This document shows positions 22,636-34,033 of a stretch of DNA of 64,000 bases, piece by piece; the first letter of the stretch is position 1; the number at the start of each line of letters is the position of its first letter. Source of the DNA: Prochlorococcus sp. AG-363-M17 (GTDB lineage: Bacteria; Cyanobacteriota; Cyanobacteriia; PCC-6307; Cyanobiaceae); assembly GCA_003278365.1 (NCBI GenBank), contig QCFS01000003.1, positions 1 to 64,000 on the forward strand, given 5' to 3'. The notes below the pieces were generated by a model. That model saw only the letters and a list, made by a program, of their open reading frames with translations. It was not told the DNA's origin and ran no database searches. Made by a program: the position numbers and the translations under genes.

Positions 22636-22658
22636 AGTGTAATCGCATTCAAAATCTT

Positions 22659-23381
22659 ATGTTTTCAAGCTGGTTTAACGAAAAGAATGATCAACATTCC
22701 TCTCCTAATCAATGCGAAGGCGTCCTACATGCTGTTTTAGGCACTGATATAAGCAAGCAAAAAGACACAACTGAAAGTGAAGCCTTCTTTGCCTGTGGTT
22801 GTTTTTGGGGAGCAGAAAAAGGATTCTGGAAGCTACCAGGGGTTGTCACTACTGCTGTTGGTTATGCAGGTGGACAGGTTGAGAACCCAAGATATCAAGA
22901 TGTCTGTACTGGCCGGACAGGACACACTGAGATAGTGAGAGTGGTTTGGGACAACAACTCCATTCATTTCAGTGACTTATTAAAAATGTTTTGGGAATGC
23001 CATGACCCAACCCAAGGAAATCGCCAAGGTAATGACTCTGGAAGTCAATATCGTTCTGCAATTTATACAACTACATCAGAACAACTTGAACTTGGATTAG
23101 CAAGTATGCGTTCTTATCAGGACTCCCTAAAAAATAATGGGTTTGGAGATATTACTTCAGAAATAAAGCCTCTAAATGATTTCTATTATGCTGAGAAGTA
23201 TCATCAGCAATATCTTGCAAAGCCTGGAAGTCGTCCTTACTGTTCAGCAATGCCAACTAAAGTAATTCTAGAAGAGTTCCCAGGATCTAAATTCATGCTT
23301 CCAAAAAAGATTTGGAATGAGTTTAACTGGTCAATCAGTCACTGTGTACTACGGAGTGACAACAAGCCTTTAACAACCTGA
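22659..23381 (+). CDS. msrA: peptide-methionine (S)-S-oxide reductase
   Basis: [31 protein letters not shown]...[10 protein letters not shown]...[15 protein letters not shown]. Confidence 0.97.
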   Translation: MFSSWFNEKNDQHSSPNQCEGVLHAVLGTDISKQKDTTESEAFFACGCFWGAEKGFWKLPGVVTTAVGYAGGQVENPRYQDVCTGRTGHTEIVRVVWDNNSIHFSDLLKMFWECHDPTQGNRQGNDSGSQYRSAIYTTTSEQLELGLASMRSYQDSLKNNGFGDITSEIKPLNDFYYAEKYHQQYLAKPGSRPYCSAMPTKVILEEFPGSKFMLPKKIWNEFNWSISHCVLRSDNKPLTT

Positions 23382-23416
23382 ATTACTCTTGCAAATTAAA
23401 GTTCTTAACTGATTCA

Positions 23417-23578
23417 ATGAACGAGCTACCTGACAAAACCGTTATAGTCGCTTTAATTGCAACTATACTATTAATATTTGGACTTATCTTTAGTACAAGG
23501 CCTCCGCAGGAAAACCTTCAGCCTTCTATACAATGGCGAGAAGCCTCTCCAGACATTTTAAAATCAATGGAAATATAA
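23417..23578 (+). CDS. small single-TM protein (not in ORF track)
   Basis: 53 aa: MNELPDKTVIVALIATILLIFGLIFSTRPPQENLQPSIQWREASPDILKSMEI*. Confidence 0.5.
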   Translation: MNELPDKTVIVALIATILLIFGLIFSTRPPQENLQPSIQWREASPDILKSMEI

Positions 23579-23655
23579 TTATAATTAAATATTGACAGAA
23601 TGTGATTTAACTAATCAGCTAAATCATATCTTCTAAGAAAAGTTATGCCCTTAAT

Positions 23656-25197
23656 TTAATCTGGCAATGACCAAGGGTTTATCCCTAACTGTGCACCAAT
23701 ACGATGAGCACAAGCGAAACCACTAAAAGCAACTGCATTCAAACCCTGACCAGGGAAGCAAGAATCACCAACACAAAAGAAATCATTAATCGCCGTACTG
23801 TTAAATGGCATAGGGAGCAATCCAGGTAAACGCATTGAAGGGACAGGTCCATAACTACCCTGATGCCTACCAAGAAAACGCCTATGACTTCTTGGTGTTC
23901 CTATTTCTTTATGAATAATTGACTCGGACAAGCCAGGTAATATTTCCTCCACTGAGGAGATTAGTTTTTTAGCATCTCTTTCCTTTTTAAATCCATACTC
24001 TGACGAAGATAACTTATCCCAGTTACTCATTTTAGAAGGTGAAAATATATGTACTATATGCGAATCCGTTGGAGCCAAATCTGGATCAAGCAAAGTAGGG
24101 ATTGAGACAAAGACAACTCCTTGTTCCGATTCCATTGCATCCCATGAGTTCAAAAGAATATGATGACAATGGAAAGAGTCCTTAATTAAAGATTTGCTGA
24201 CCCCTAGGTGAAGGGAAAGGAAAGAAGAAGAAGGTTTATAGCGTTTTCTCCAAAAATGTTCTTTATCAGGAATTTTAGTAGAATCTAGCAATGGATTCTT
24301 AACACCTTCTCCACCAAATGTATCCCATCGAGTTGCATTTGAAATAATTTTCTTTGCATAGATCTTTTCTCCAGTAGACAGTTGAACTCCACATGCTCTA
24401 CCAGAATCAATAAGAATCTTCGTTACCCTTTGTTTATAACGAATATCTCCGCCAAATTTCTTCAAACCACTAACTAACTTTTGAGCTATAACACCAACAC
24501 CTCCTTTAGGGTAATTAATACCACCAGCATGACGATCAGAAAAGACCATGCCTGCATTGATCATAGGTGTTCTTTGGGCTGGCATTACTGACCAACAAAA
24601 ACATTCGATGTCTATAAATTTCAAGAGCGCTGGATCTCGAATATATTTCTTTGCAACATCTCCCACATTTACGGGCAACCATCTAGCAAGTCCTAGGCAA
24701 GCCAAAGGAGCTCTTAGGAAGACCTTAAAGAGATATGCAGGATCTTCAATCGATAGAAGTGGCATAGCATCTAAACAATTAAATACTTGCCAACAAATTC
24801 CATAGAATTTACGTATTCCTTTTTCCTCATGGGGGAATTTCTCTATCAACTTAGATATGAACTTCTCATAACTTCTTTCAACCTCTAAGGTAAAACCCTC
24901 CGGAAGGTGATAAACAAGTTGAGTAGGATCAGGAATTGTAATACATTTCTCATCTACATCGGCTAATGCTCTTGTCAGTAAATTCGTATGTCCCTTATCT
25001 CCAAAACCAAAAATCATTGAGGCACCAACATCAAAAGTATAACCATTTCGAGTAAATGAACCTCCACTCCCTCCTGGGATTAAATACTTCTCCAGAACTA
25101 AGACTTTTGCTCCTTTTGCAGCTAGCTGGGTAGCGGTAACTAAACCCCCAATTCCAGAACCTATAATAACAGCATCAAGTTGATTATCTTTACTCAT
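23656..25197 (-). CDS. crtH: carotenoid isomerase CrtH/CrtISO
   Basis: DAVIIGSGIGGLVTATQLAAKGAKVLVLEKYLIPGGSGGSFTRNGYTFDVGASMIFGFG. Confidence 0.92.
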   Translation of the reverse strand: MSKDNQLDAVIIGSGIGGLVTATQLAAKGAKVLVLEKYLIPGGSGGSFTRNGYTFDVGASMIFGFGDKGHTNLLTRALADVDEKCITIPDPTQLVYHLPEGFTLEVERSYEKFISKLIEKFPHEEKGIRKFYGICWQVFNCLDAMPLLSIEDPAYLFKVFLRAPLACLGLARWLPVNVGDVAKKYIRDPALLKFIDIECFCWSVMPAQRTPMINAGMVFSDRHAGGINYPKGGVGVIAQKLVSGLKKFGGDIRYKQRVTKILIDSGRACGVQLSTGEKIYAKKIISNATRWDTFGGEGVKNPLLDSTKIPDKEHFWRKRYKPSSSFLSLHLGVSKSLIKDSFHCHHILLNSWDAMESEQGVVFVSIPTLLDPDLAPTDSHIVHIFSPSKMSNWDKLSSSEYGFKKERDAKKLISSVEEILPGLSESIIHKEIGTPRSHRRFLGRHQGSYGPVPSMRLPGLLPMPFNSTAINDFFCVGDSCFPGQGLNAVAFSGFACAHRIGAQLGINPWSLPD

Positions 25198-25316
25198 ATC
25201 AATACAAGTAAGGGACGTAATTAGAAAACATAGGATTTATAGGATGGAGTAATTCAATAACGGAACCAACCTACATTAATAAATAAGGTACATTTCATAT
25301 TAGAGCTTTCAAAAGC

Positions 25317-26696
25317 TTACGAAGAACTAGAGCTAAGGATCTTTAGAGCAGATTGAAGCTCCAACAATGCTCGATCTCGATAGGCAGCATATCGTTCACG
25401 CTTAGCAGGAATTCGTTTGGCTAAATCTGGTAATAGTCCAAAGTTAGCTGGCATAGGTTGAAAAGATCCTTTCTGTGCACCCCCTCCAGATTGGCTAACA
25501 AAGTGTGTTAATGCACCGATCATAGTAGTAATAGGAAGGCTTATTGCAGAGAGGCCCTTAGCCAACCTTGCCGCATTAGTTCCTGCCAGCCATCCTCCTG
25601 CAATAGCTGCAGCATATCCTTCAGTACCAGTAATCTGGCCAGAAGCAAAAAGTGTGGATCTTTTTGAGAATTGCAATGTTGGCTCAAGTAACTTTGGAGA
25701 CTCCAAGAAGGTATTGCGATGCATAACTCCTAAGCGAACGAACTCTGCGTTCTCTAAACCTGGAATCATTCGAAATATTCTTTTTTGGTCACCCCATTTG
25801 AGGTTGGTTTGAAACCCAACCAAATTCCAAAGGCGACCGTCACGATCCTCCTTCCTTAATTGAACTATCGCATAGGCACGTTTAGTCATCCTGTTCTCCC
25901 GGTCATTTAAATCTCCCCAACGTGGATCCCAAATACCTATTGGCTTTAAGGGGCCATATCTCATTGTTTCCTCACCTCTTCGAGCTAATTGCTCAATAGG
26001 AAGACATCCTTCAAAGAAGCTGGATTGATCCTGATCAAAATCACTCAACTGGGCCTGCTCGCCTGCAACAAGTTCTTCTCGAAAAGTGAAATATTGCTTA
26101 CGATCCATCGGACAATTTATGTAATCAGCATCACCTTTGTCATACCTACTTGCACGAAAAGCAATCGACTGGTCAATGCTCTCCCCAAGTACAATTGGAC
26201 TAGCCGCATCATAAAAATGGCAATAAGAAAGACCTGTAAATTCAATTATTGATGATGACAAGGATTCGCTTGTAAGAGGTCCGGTTGCTAAAACAGTTAT
26301 CTGATCGGAAGAAGGGATATTCAACTGCTCACGCCTATCAATAGTCACCAAAGGGTGTGAAGCGAGTGCTTCTGTAAGAGACCTGCTGAATATTGATCTA
26401 TCAACGGCTAAAGCTCCTCCAGCAGGTACTGCATGCATATCTGCTGTTCTAATGACTATTGATTTCAATATTCGAAGTTCTTCATGGAGCAATCCAGCAG
26501 CACGATCACTACTCTTAGCGCCAAAACTATTGCTACAAACCAACTCAGCAAATTCACCACTGTGATGAGCAGGGGTATTTGTGACTGGTCGCATTTCAAC
26601 CAGCCTTACTGGTACACCAGCTGAAGCAATCTGCCAAGCAGCCTCAGTACCAGCCAAGCCTGCTCCAACAACTGTGACTAAAGAGTTGGAGGACAA
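25317..26696 (-). CDS. trmFO: methylenetetrahydrofolate-tRNA-(uracil-5-)-methyltransferase TrmFO
   Basis: [31 protein letters not shown]...[27 protein letters not shown]. Confidence 0.96.
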   Translation of the reverse strand: MSSNSLVTVVGAGLAGTEAAWQIASAGVPVRLVEMRPVTNTPAHHSGEFAELVCSNSFGAKSSDRAAGLLHEELRILKSIVIRTADMHAVPAGGALAVDRSIFSRSLTEALASHPLVTIDRREQLNIPSSDQITVLATGPLTSESLSSSIIEFTGLSYCHFYDAASPIVLGESIDQSIAFRASRYDKGDADYINCPMDRKQYFTFREELVAGEQAQLSDFDQDQSSFFEGCLPIEQLARRGEETMRYGPLKPIGIWDPRWGDLNDRENRMTKRAYAIVQLRKEDRDGRLWNLVGFQTNLKWGDQKRIFRMIPGLENAEFVRLGVMHRNTFLESPKLLEPTLQFSKRSTLFASGQITGTEGYAAAIAGGWLAGTNAARLAKGLSAISLPITTMIGALTHFVSQSGGGAQKGSFQPMPANFGLLPDLAKRIPAKRERYAAYRDRALLELQSALKILSSSSS

Positions 26697-26740
26697 CTAT
26701 CAAAGATTCAATACTGACTCAATCCGTGAAATTGGGAAAA

Positions 26741-26866
26741 TCAGATTGCCTTGTTATCACCAGAGAACTGTCTTGACCACTGTTCTTTCGCTGGCTGAGC
26801 AATATTAAAGAGGACCCATCCCAACGCTGCAAGGATAGGAAGTGAAACAAGTATGAGCCGAAGCAT
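26741..26866 (-). CDS. psbY: photosystem II protein Y (not in ORF track)
   Basis: 41 aa: [41 protein letters not shown], PsbY-like. Confidence 0.85.
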   Translation of the reverse strand: MLRLILVSLPILAALGWVLFNIAQPAKEQWSRQFSGDNKAI

Positions 26867-27059
26867 GAGTAAGTGAGTAATTTTGACGGTAATTTAGCTG
26901 ACAAGGCGTAAATCCTGCGGTCATTTTTACTACAGTTGACGAAATTCTGAAAATTCGCCTAAAAAGAGCTCAGAAGCTCTTGATTACTTGAGAAACCACA
27001 AGAAGCTGTTTTAAGAGGGCGGCAACATGATAATTTTCATTGTGGCTTCAAGCATCAAA

Positions 27060-27131
27060 GGGTCGCTAGCTCAGCGGTAGAGCATCCGGCTTTTAACCGG
27101 CTGGTCCTGAGTTCGAATCTCAGGCGACCCA
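27060..27131 (+). tRNA. tRNA-Lys(TTT)
   Basis: 72 nt cloverleaf GGGTCGC...CGGCTTTTAACCGG...GAGTTCGAATCTC...GCGACCC-A. Confidence 0.95.
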
Positions 27132-27246
27132 TTAAGCAGGATCAATAGTGGTACTGGTAAGAGGTTAAAGTTAGGATTGAAAGCGCAAAGTTTCTTAATC
27201 ATTAAGGTATACATGCTTATGCCTTAACAACACTGAATAACAATTT

Positions 27247-27372
27247 ATGCTATTTGGATTATCTAAAAAGAAAATCATCTGGATAGGGATACTAGCTACA
27301 GGGCTCAAGTTTGCGATCGGTGCTTTTATTTTTACAAAGCTAGGCTTGCATTTTTCAATTAACTTTACTTAA
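27247..27372 (+). CDS. small membrane protein (not in ORF track)
   Basis: 41 aa: MLFGLSKKKIIWIGILATGLKFAIGAFIFTKLGLHFSINFT*. Confidence 0.4.
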   Translation: MLFGLSKKKIIWIGILATGLKFAIGAFIFTKLGLHFSINFT

Positions 27373-27606
27373 ATTAAATTTACACAAAGAAAGTAAGTCT
27401 TTAAAATTATTCTCAATAACTCAAATTAGTCATCGAGCCAAACGTAAATATTAACAGCAGTGAAGGAGTTTAGCCAAGTATCTACCTGCAAGAGGAATCT
27501 AAAAGGTAGTAATGGCAAAATTGTGCTGAAATTAACTTCGACTTCAAAGAAAGAAACAAAAAAGTAGTAGAAGGGGTATATAGTAAATAAATGGAATATC
27601 AACCTA

Positions 27607-27858
27607 ATGAATACGCCCTGGACCCTTTACCTGACTTTATTTTTATTGTTATCAGGAATTCTAATTCTTGCTAGAAGTCTGAAAAAAAGAAATCGTTATA
27701 CTTGGAACAATCAAAAAGACATCGCGAATTGGATGAGGATGAGCTACAAGGACAGATTAAAACAAGATGAGAACCATAAAAAAATCGTGGCACAACGAAA
27801 GAGGTTGTTAGTAGAACAAATCAGGAAAGAGTACAAAAAGGTTACCTCTAAAAAATAG
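27607..27858 (+). CDS. small hypothetical protein with N-terminal TM
   Basis: 83 aa; hydrophobic N-terminus, basic C-terminus. Confidence 0.5.
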   Translation: MNTPWTLYLTLFLLLSGILILARSLKKRNRYTWNNQKDIANWMRMSYKDRLKQDENHKKIVAQRKRLLVEQIRKEYKKVTSKK

Positions 27859-27911
27859 GTAATAATAATTAATCCATAGTTAAACAAAGTTCGAATAAAA
27901 AATTCTATTAA

Positions 27912-28103
27912 TCAACCTAGGGGTCGGTTTCTTTTTACCGAATATTGACTGCCAGATTGATTCTCGTAAGTGCGCTCAACAATCTTCCCATCTTGGATAA
28001 CCATAGAAATCAAACGTGCCTCATTTGGTCTTGTCCTTCGTAATCTTCTAAAAAGCCAAGCTATTAAGAAGACAAGAACGATTGAAAAATAAACAAATCT
28101 CAT
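27912..28103 (-). CDS. small single-TM hypothetical protein
   Basis: 63 aa; FVYFSIVLVFLIAWLFRRLRRTRPNEARLISMVIQDGKIVERTYENQ. Confidence 0.55.
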   Translation of the reverse strand: MRFVYFSIVLVFLIAWLFRRLRRTRPNEARLISMVIQDGKIVERTYENQSGSQYSVKRNRPLG

Positions 28104-28225
28104 GTTTTTACCTTTGATCTAGTAAAGAGAACATTCAGGAAAAGTCAAAGATGGAATCATTCTCTAAATTTATTTTTTGATGTTTATATATTCTATTTAG
28201 ATTAGAACAACAAAATAAATCTATT

Positions 28226-28405
28226 TCATTTAACTGTGCCATCTGTTCTCTCATCTGTCAAATCATAAGTAGGTTTCTCTATAATCTCTTCTCCTTCTAT
28301 GAGGGCAGAAAATAATCTTAATGTTCTCCCAAAGATTGGCACCCAAAATCTTTCATAGAAAAGCTTTAATGGATTTTTTTTAGGGTCTTTGAGAGGGTTT
28401 AACAT
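28226..28405 (-). CDS. small hypothetical protein (not in ORF track)
   Basis: 59 aa: MLNPLKDPKKNPLKLFYERFWVPIFGRTLRLFSALIEGEEIIEKPTYDLTDERTDGTVK*. Confidence 0.5.
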   Translation of the reverse strand: MLNPLKDPKKNPLKLFYERFWVPIFGRTLRLFSALIEGEEIIEKPTYDLTDERTDGTVK

Positions 28406-28574
28406 AACTGCACAATAATAAATATATTATACAGTCCAAATTGGGAAAAAACATGGTCTCATCAAAGGAGCAATAAGAGTTTTTCTCTTATTGCTAAAAA
28501 TACAAGCTATGCATCAAGCAGGTCTTTTAAAGTGATTCTATTAAACTTTACTAAGCACACAACCCATTTAGTCC

Positions 28575-28916
28575 ATGAGTTCTTATTCAATTATCGCTCT
28601 AACGGCTTTTCTCCTTCTATCAAGTCGAGCATTTGCTGGTTTAGACAAGTTCTCGCGCATAGATAAGATAGAGAATTGGATTATAGAGAGGAAAATCGAT
28701 TCAGGGGATCAACAGATAAAATGTAGGGCCTATATACCAAGCTATTATTCATGGTTTGGAGGAAGGACTAGGCTAAATTCAAATGGCGATCTGTTTATTT
28801 CAAACAAAGATGCAGAAACAAAAACTCCAGACCAAAAAATCGTTAATAAGGTTAGGAAGGCAATTGAAGCTTGCAATTCTAGCTTGATCTATAACCTTGA
28901 GGTTGAAAGTAAATAG
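28575..28916 (+). CDS. hypothetical secreted protein
   Basis: 113 aa with signal-peptide-like N-terminus. Confidence 0.5.
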   Translation: MSSYSIIALTAFLLLSSRAFAGLDKFSRIDKIENWIIERKIDSGDQQIKCRAYIPSYYSWFGGRTRLNSNGDLFISNKDAETKTPDQKIVNKVRKAIEACNSSLIYNLEVESK

Positions 28917-28947
28917 TAGCAAGATGATTTTAAAAATTAGTTTTTGC

Positions 28948-29184
28948 CTATTCAAAATTCTTTAAAGCACATTCATAACCTGAAGATCTAATATCTTCAC
29001 CTTGATCAACAATTAATGTCAACGCACAATCGCAATAGCTTTCTATAGACTCTTCAGTCACACCTTCTATACTCGGATTTTGTTTTGCACTAGCAATACA
29101 GTCTTGTAGTTGCTCTTGTGGATAAGAGATCACTGTTGGGGTAAACAAGAAAAATAGGACTAAGAAAGCAACTAAAAGTCTCAT
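28948..29184 (-). CDS. hypothetical secreted Cys-containing protein
   Basis: 78 aa; signal peptide then QDCIASAKQNPSIEGVTEESIESYCDCALTLI. Confidence 0.55.
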   Translation of the reverse strand: MRLLVAFLVLFFLFTPTVISYPQEQLQDCIASAKQNPSIEGVTEESIESYCDCALTLIVDQGEDIRSSGYECALKNFE

Positions 29185-29572
29185 TGAAAATAAATCTCAA
29201 CTCTTATTACTTAGCACTAAACAGTTGAGTGAGGACCTATCTGCACTCAAAGTAAATAGCTTGTGGGAATAAGCCAAACAAGAATTCTTGAGAAGGCAAC
29301 CATATCCAACCGGTATTGTGCTGCAAAAGCTTGAATCGTCTGAAATATGAGCGGTCTCCTTTTTAAAACTACCAATATTAATAGGAGTGTTTTCTTGTCG
29401 TAGCACTTTCATAGTCATATTTGTTCGGTATCATCCCTCTAGTACAAACCAACCAAAGCTCAGTGCTCCTGAATTCATTTCATCGGCTTACAGATTAATC
29501 ACAGGTACCTTTCAAGCCCTGTGATCACAATCAGTCTCATGTCTACTCCTCAATTTAAACATCCTAATTGAT

Positions 29573-30865
29573 ATGAAAGAAATCAACTGCCCAGAATGTG
29601 GAAAAGTCTTCGAGATTGACGCGACTGGATTTTCAAAAATCCTTAAACAGGTAAGGGATGACGAATTTCATCAGGAACTAAAGAAGAGACTCGAACTGGC
29701 AGAAAAGGACAAAGCCAAATCTATTGAGCTTGCCGAGAAAAACATCAAAATTCAAATGCAGGCATCTTCTACCAACAAAGACTCAAGAATACAGGGACTA
29801 GAAGCACAGTTAGAGGCTTCAGAGATAGAGAAAACATTGGCGATCACTCAAGCCAAAAGTCTTGTCGAAAAAGAACGCGATGCCCTTGCCTACAAACTTG
29901 AAAGAATCAATGAAAGCTCGGAGGCTGCCCAGAAGCTCGCAATTAATGAAGCAGTCAGTGAATTTCAGAAAGAACAAGCAGAGCTAAGAAGCAGCCTCCA
30001 GAGGACTGAACTTGAAAAGCAACTCGCTGAGAAGTCTTTGAAAGAGAAATACGAAATTCAAATCAAAGATCGCGATGAAGCAATTGAAAGGCTACGTGAT
30101 ATGAAAACAAGGCTATCAACAAAGATGATTGGGGAATCACTTGAGCAGCACTGTGAAACAGAATTCAATCGTATTAGAGCAACAGCATTCCCTCATTCCT
30201 ACTTTGAAAAAGATAATGACAGCAGTGCTGGTAGCAAGGGTGACTACATTTTCAGAGACCTAACTGACATTGGCACTGAAATAGTTTCAATAATGTTTGA
30301 GATGAAAAATGAAAGTAGCTCTACATCAACAAAAAAGAAAAACGAAGACTTCCTAAAAGAACTCCATAAAGACAGGAATGAGAAGGGCTGCGAGTATGCC
30401 GTATTGGTATCACTACTCGAACCAGGTAGTGATCTTTACAATTCTGGCATTGTCGACGTCTCGCATCGTTATCCCAAGATGTATGTAGTACGTCCACAAT
30501 GTTTTCTGCCGATCATTACTCTCTTAAGGAATGCTTCATTAAAGTCACTCGAATACAAATCCGAACTAGCGCTAATTAAGGCACAAAACATAGACATTAC
30601 AAACTTCGAGCAAAGTCTAGATGTTTTCAAAAGTGCTTTTGATAAAAATTACAGCCTTGCCTCTAGACGGTTCGAAACAGCAATCCACGAAATTGACAAA
30701 TCTATCGATCATTTACAAAAAACAAAAGACGCTCTGTTAGGAGCAGATAGGAATCTTCGACTAGCGAACGACAAGGCTCAGGAAGTCACTGTCAAAAAGT
30801 TAACTAAGCACAACCCCACGATGGCATCTAAGTTTGAGGATCTAAGAAGCAAAAACGCTGCCTAA
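29573..30865 (+). CDS. DUF2130 domain protein (N-terminal CPxC, coiled coil, nuclease-like C-terminal domain)
   Basis: [16 protein letters not shown]..., long coiled coil, then [27 protein letters not shown]...KGDYIFRD...[50 protein letters not shown]. Confidence 0.85.
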   Translation: MKEINCPECGKVFEIDATGFSKILKQVRDDEFHQELKKRLELAEKDKAKSIELAEKNIKIQMQASSTNKDSRIQGLEAQLEASEIEKTLAITQAKSLVEKERDALAYKLERINESSEAAQKLAINEAVSEFQKEQAELRSSLQRTELEKQLAEKSLKEKYEIQIKDRDEAIERLRDMKTRLSTKMIGESLEQHCETEFNRIRATAFPHSYFEKDNDSSAGSKGDYIFRDLTDIGTEIVSIMFEMKNESSSTSTKKKNEDFLKELHKDRNEKGCEYAVLVSLLEPGSDLYNSGIVDVSHRYPKMYVVRPQCFLPIITLLRNASLKSLEYKSELALIKAQNIDITNFEQSLDVFKSAFDKNYSLASRRFETAIHEIDKSIDHLQKTKDALLGADRNLRLANDKAQEVTVKKLTKHNPTMASKFEDLRSKNAA

Positions 30866-30917
30866 AGAGATCAAGAAAATCCTCTTATGCGAAACTTTAA
30901 AGGCTTCTCAAACATTC

Positions 30918-31259
30918 ATGACTAAGAAAAGCTCTAAAGGCTACAGGATAAGCACTTCAACCTTCACCAATCCGGTTTCTTTAGCTAAGGATGTAGAGAA
31001 GGTGCTCCCTTGGATCACCCCTGTATATGTAGAGACATTCAAAAAAGACATATGTCCTGGGTTGAAAGAATCTAAGAAGACAAGAAATTTATCAACTGTT
31101 TATGAGTTTCGTTCCATACAGGCCATGAATGATGACTCAATGAATAAGGAGTATCACGAAACGACTAAGCTTCTTAGAGCTTCTACCGAGAACTCAATCT
31201 TCACAATCATCGAAAGAATGTGTGGAGCTGAAAAACCAAGTAAAGCAATGAGTAAATAA
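30918..31259 (+). CDS. hypothetical protein
   Basis: 113 aa ORF following the DUF2130 gene. Confidence 0.45.
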   Translation: MTKKSSKGYRISTSTFTNPVSLAKDVEKVLPWITPVYVETFKKDICPGLKESKKTRNLSTVYEFRSIQAMNDDSMNKEYHETTKLLRASTENSIFTIIERMCGAEKPSKAMSK

Positions 31260-31427
31260 ATGGCATTTTCTGACGAACAGTATTTTCAAGCCATCGCTGG
31301 TAACGAAACAGTGAAAAAGTCCTTCAGCCAAATCAAGGAAGCTTGTCAGGCTTTACAAGTCGAAACTGGGTGTCCTGATGAAGACGTTGATGACTTTCTT
31401 AAATTCATTGCGGGGAAATGGAAATAG
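31260..31427 (+). CDS. small hypothetical protein (not in ORF track)
   Basis: 55 aa, starts immediately after the previous stop: MAFSDEQYFQAIAGNETVKKSFSQIKEACQALQVETGCPDEDVDDFLKFIAGKWK*. Confidence 0.45.
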   Translation: MAFSDEQYFQAIAGNETVKKSFSQIKEACQALQVETGCPDEDVDDFLKFIAGKWK

Positions 31428-31542
31428 AGAAAGTACCCGTTCAGAAGTTCCCTCCTAAATCTTTTTTGCACGATAGTGAAATCCGGTCAATTCTCCTCGA
31501 AGAGCAAATGGCCTACCCTATTTTTTTTGCAAAGGTACTTAC

Positions 31543-31716
31543 CTATCTTGTGTAGTACTTAACCACATCAAAAATTAAATACACAATAAAAATCCCCACA
31601 AGAATATAGGGCAGGCTTGGATATTTGGAGAACAGCCCTAGTGAATCATTGGTTGAATCTGTCTTTGGACTCCTAGGTGACAACCCCTGATCTTTTCGTC
31701 GTTTAGCTTCTCCCAT
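31543..31716 (-). CDS. DUF2839-like small membrane protein (not in ORF track)
   Basis: 57 aa: MGEAKRRKDQGLSPRS...YPSLPYILVGIFIVYLIFDVVKYYTR*; MGEAKRR start typical of this family. Confidence 0.6.
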   Translation of the reverse strand: MGEAKRRKDQGLSPRSPKTDSTNDSLGLFSKYPSLPYILVGIFIVYLIFDVVKYYTR

Positions 31717-31745
31717 AAAGTCTTCATTTCAGTTTTATATCTCCA

Positions 31746-31910
31746 TTATCGTACCGTTGGACTAGTTGTCTGATTTACTTCAAGAGCCTCACCTTGCACA
31801 CACTCATGTGGGTAAGAAATCACATGTTTAGCAGTGATTCCAGCACCTATTGCTACTATTGCAATACCAAGCAACCATTTAGACCTTTCATTAGATAGGA
31901 AACGAGTCAT
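31746..31910 (-). CDS. small single-TM hypothetical protein (not in ORF track)
   Basis: 54 aa: MTRFLSNERSKWLLGIAIVAIGAGITAKHVISYPHECVQGEALEVNQTTSPTVR*. Confidence 0.45.
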   Translation of the reverse strand: MTRFLSNERSKWLLGIAIVAIGAGITAKHVISYPHECVQGEALEVNQTTSPTVR

Positions 31911-32188
31911 AGAAGTAATGAGTGGACAGCACGTGAGGAGAGGCCTCCTTCGACAATAATAAAACTTTTGTAGAGTCGTTTAAGCAAAGGAGTCCAACAA
32001 AAGCAAATTGATTACGACTCTATTAAATCGTCCACGCAGGAGAGGATCTAACAAAAAAGCTCTTAATGAGTGAGCGTAGTCTCAACCCCTGGTTCACAAC
32101 GACCATCTCTATTCAGCTGATAGAACATTGAGCAGTGAGTATATGCCTATGTGTTTTCTCGATCTTTTAGTGGTACAAACCGAAGTAA

Positions 32189-32572
32189 GTGGTCTTTACC
32201 GTATCAATTCTTTCGGTTTGCATCATTATTGCTTCTAAAAACTTAAGTCAAAGTAATGGTGTTCCCGCACAGGACATCATGTACACATCCTTATTCGACA
32301 CTATCTTCGCTGACTCATTCTTTTCTCCTATGAGAACTGTTTATTTTGTCTCCGATAGCCAGCTAGAGGAGATTAATCGTAAGCAACGACAAGAGGAACT
32401 CGACAACCTAGAGGCCTCCCGTAAGAGGCTTGAAGAGACTTATCAATCACGCATTAAAATCATTGATGAACGTGAGCATGAGCTTCAAGCAGAGTTGAAA
32501 GCGCTAGCGCAAGCTGAAAAAAAAACAGAACTTCCTGCTGAAGAAACTAAAAAGTGTGCTGTTAAGCCTTAA
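32189..32572 (+). CDS. hypothetical membrane-anchored coiled-coil protein
   Basis: 127 aa; TM then EEINRKQRQEELDNLEASRKRLEETYQSRIKIIDEREHELQ. Confidence 0.5.
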   Translation: MVFTVSILSVCIIIASKNLSQSNGVPAQDIMYTSLFDTIFADSFFSPMRTVYFVSDSQLEEINRKQRQEELDNLEASRKRLEETYQSRIKIIDEREHELQAELKALAQAEKKTELPAEETKKCAVKP

Positions 32573-32774
32573 TCCTTTCAACAAGCTGAGTGATGGGGAT
32601 CACTAAGGAGGTACATAGGGGCCGTAACTGGTCCCTTTTTTCTTATGTAGCCTTCTGGTCAGAGTAGCTTTTGAAGATTATTGTAACCATGGTTTCTTCG
32701 AGTAAAAAGCCAAGTCTTCTACAACACCAAAAAATAACTCGTCAAAGAAAGTCAGAGTGATCAGGTGAAAAACT

Positions 32775-33056
32775 CTATCCATCTATTCTTATCGAATTTA
32801 AAGCCTCTAGCGCTTTTTCTACAGATAACCCGGCCATAGCTTTAGCAGCTATCCAAGCTTGATCATCGGAGACACCTTCGAGAAGTTCAATTAGCTCTCT
32901 TGCCGTTTCCTTGGTGCCATCAACTTTCTCCGGTGTTTCTTTAAGCAGTCTGATATTTTTCTGAAGAGTACTCCTACCATTGCTTCTAACGATTTGATTA
33001 TGAAGCTTGCAACGCCATTCGGTATGAAAAGAGGTACCGTCTATCGCCTCATACAT
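32775..33056 (-). CDS. hypothetical protein
   Basis: 93 aa ORF. Confidence 0.4.
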   Translation of the reverse strand: MYEAIDGTSFHTEWRCKLHNQIVRSNGRSTLQKNIRLLKETPEKVDGTKETARELIELLEGVSDDQAWIAAKAMAGLSVEKALEALNSIRIDG

Positions 33057-33348
33057 AGAAGCAAGTCAAGTTTTTTATTTATAGCTGAATAGAAAAAGTC
33101 CAGCCACATTGTGACCATACTTATCCGACAATCAATTCTTCTGTGAAGGTTGTCAATTTTAACTTAGGCCTAAAACACATCAGCAATTTCACAAGCTTGT
33201 CACTTCTTGGTTGCTAAAGGGATTGGTTCTCGAGCTTTCACAAAACAATATCCATATGAGTGAAAAGATCAACAGCACGTCTAACTAGTGTTTCTCTTGT
33301 AATCTCAAAATGTCCTCTATTTATATTCTTGGTTATCTAGTCGAGTCG

Positions 33349-33830
33349 CTAAGTTTTCAGATGCTCTAAAAGCAGTCGCCATGCAAATTGAGATGCTTCG
33401 GCATCAAAGCTCTCCCGTTGTTCACATATAAAACCATGGTCAGCCGAGTAAATGTCTACATAAGGCAATCGCTTCCCTTCTGGATCTTCATTTTCTAACG
33501 CTTCTTTGATTGCCACTCGATCCAATGCAGGAATCAAAGCATCAGCAAGAATATTCTCAGTAGTGGTTAGTTTTTTATGTCGCCTTCCCTCAACCAAGTC
33601 CTCTTTGCTATAGCCAAGCTCTAACTCCGGTGCTGTTCGAGAAAAAGTGGTATTGCCAAAGAAGCAAATCCGCAATCAGCCAATCGATTAACAACACTTC
33701 TAACCCAACTGTTTACCCCGAAAACCTCTGGGAAAACAAGGACTACGTGATTACTTTCTCGATGAGGATTATTCCACCAACATCGTCATGGAACTGGAGC
33801 TTGTTCAATGACAACCCAACCTGCTGCCAT
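33349..33830 (-). pseudogene. dienelactone hydrolase family pseudogene
   Basis: Fragments MAAGWVVIEQAPVP*RCWWNNPHRESNHVVLVFPEVFGVNSWVRSVVNRLADCGFASLAIPLF / SRTAPELELGYSKEDL...SADHGFICEQRESFDAEASQFAWRLLLEHL. In-frame TGA, -1 frameshift at an A-run (~33642-33646), and the central catalytic region appears missing. Confidence 0.7.
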
Positions 33831-34033
33831 TCGTCATTAAAAAATGAGCACCATTACATACACTATGCAAGAAAACTCTTATGGCCTTAAACACTTAGCA
33901 AAATCCTAAACCCTATTGAATAAACACTCAGACAATGAAGATAGCCTTTCTTAGTTTGAGATTCCTAGAGATCACGTTATATCAGAGGGATTCGAAGCTA
34001 TGAGCAAGTCCTCCTAAAACATCAAAGATAGAT

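Noticed and set aside
33630-33890. Plus-strand 86-aa ORF
   Set aside because: Opposite strand of the dienelactone hydrolase pseudogene, whose motifs are clear on the minus strand.
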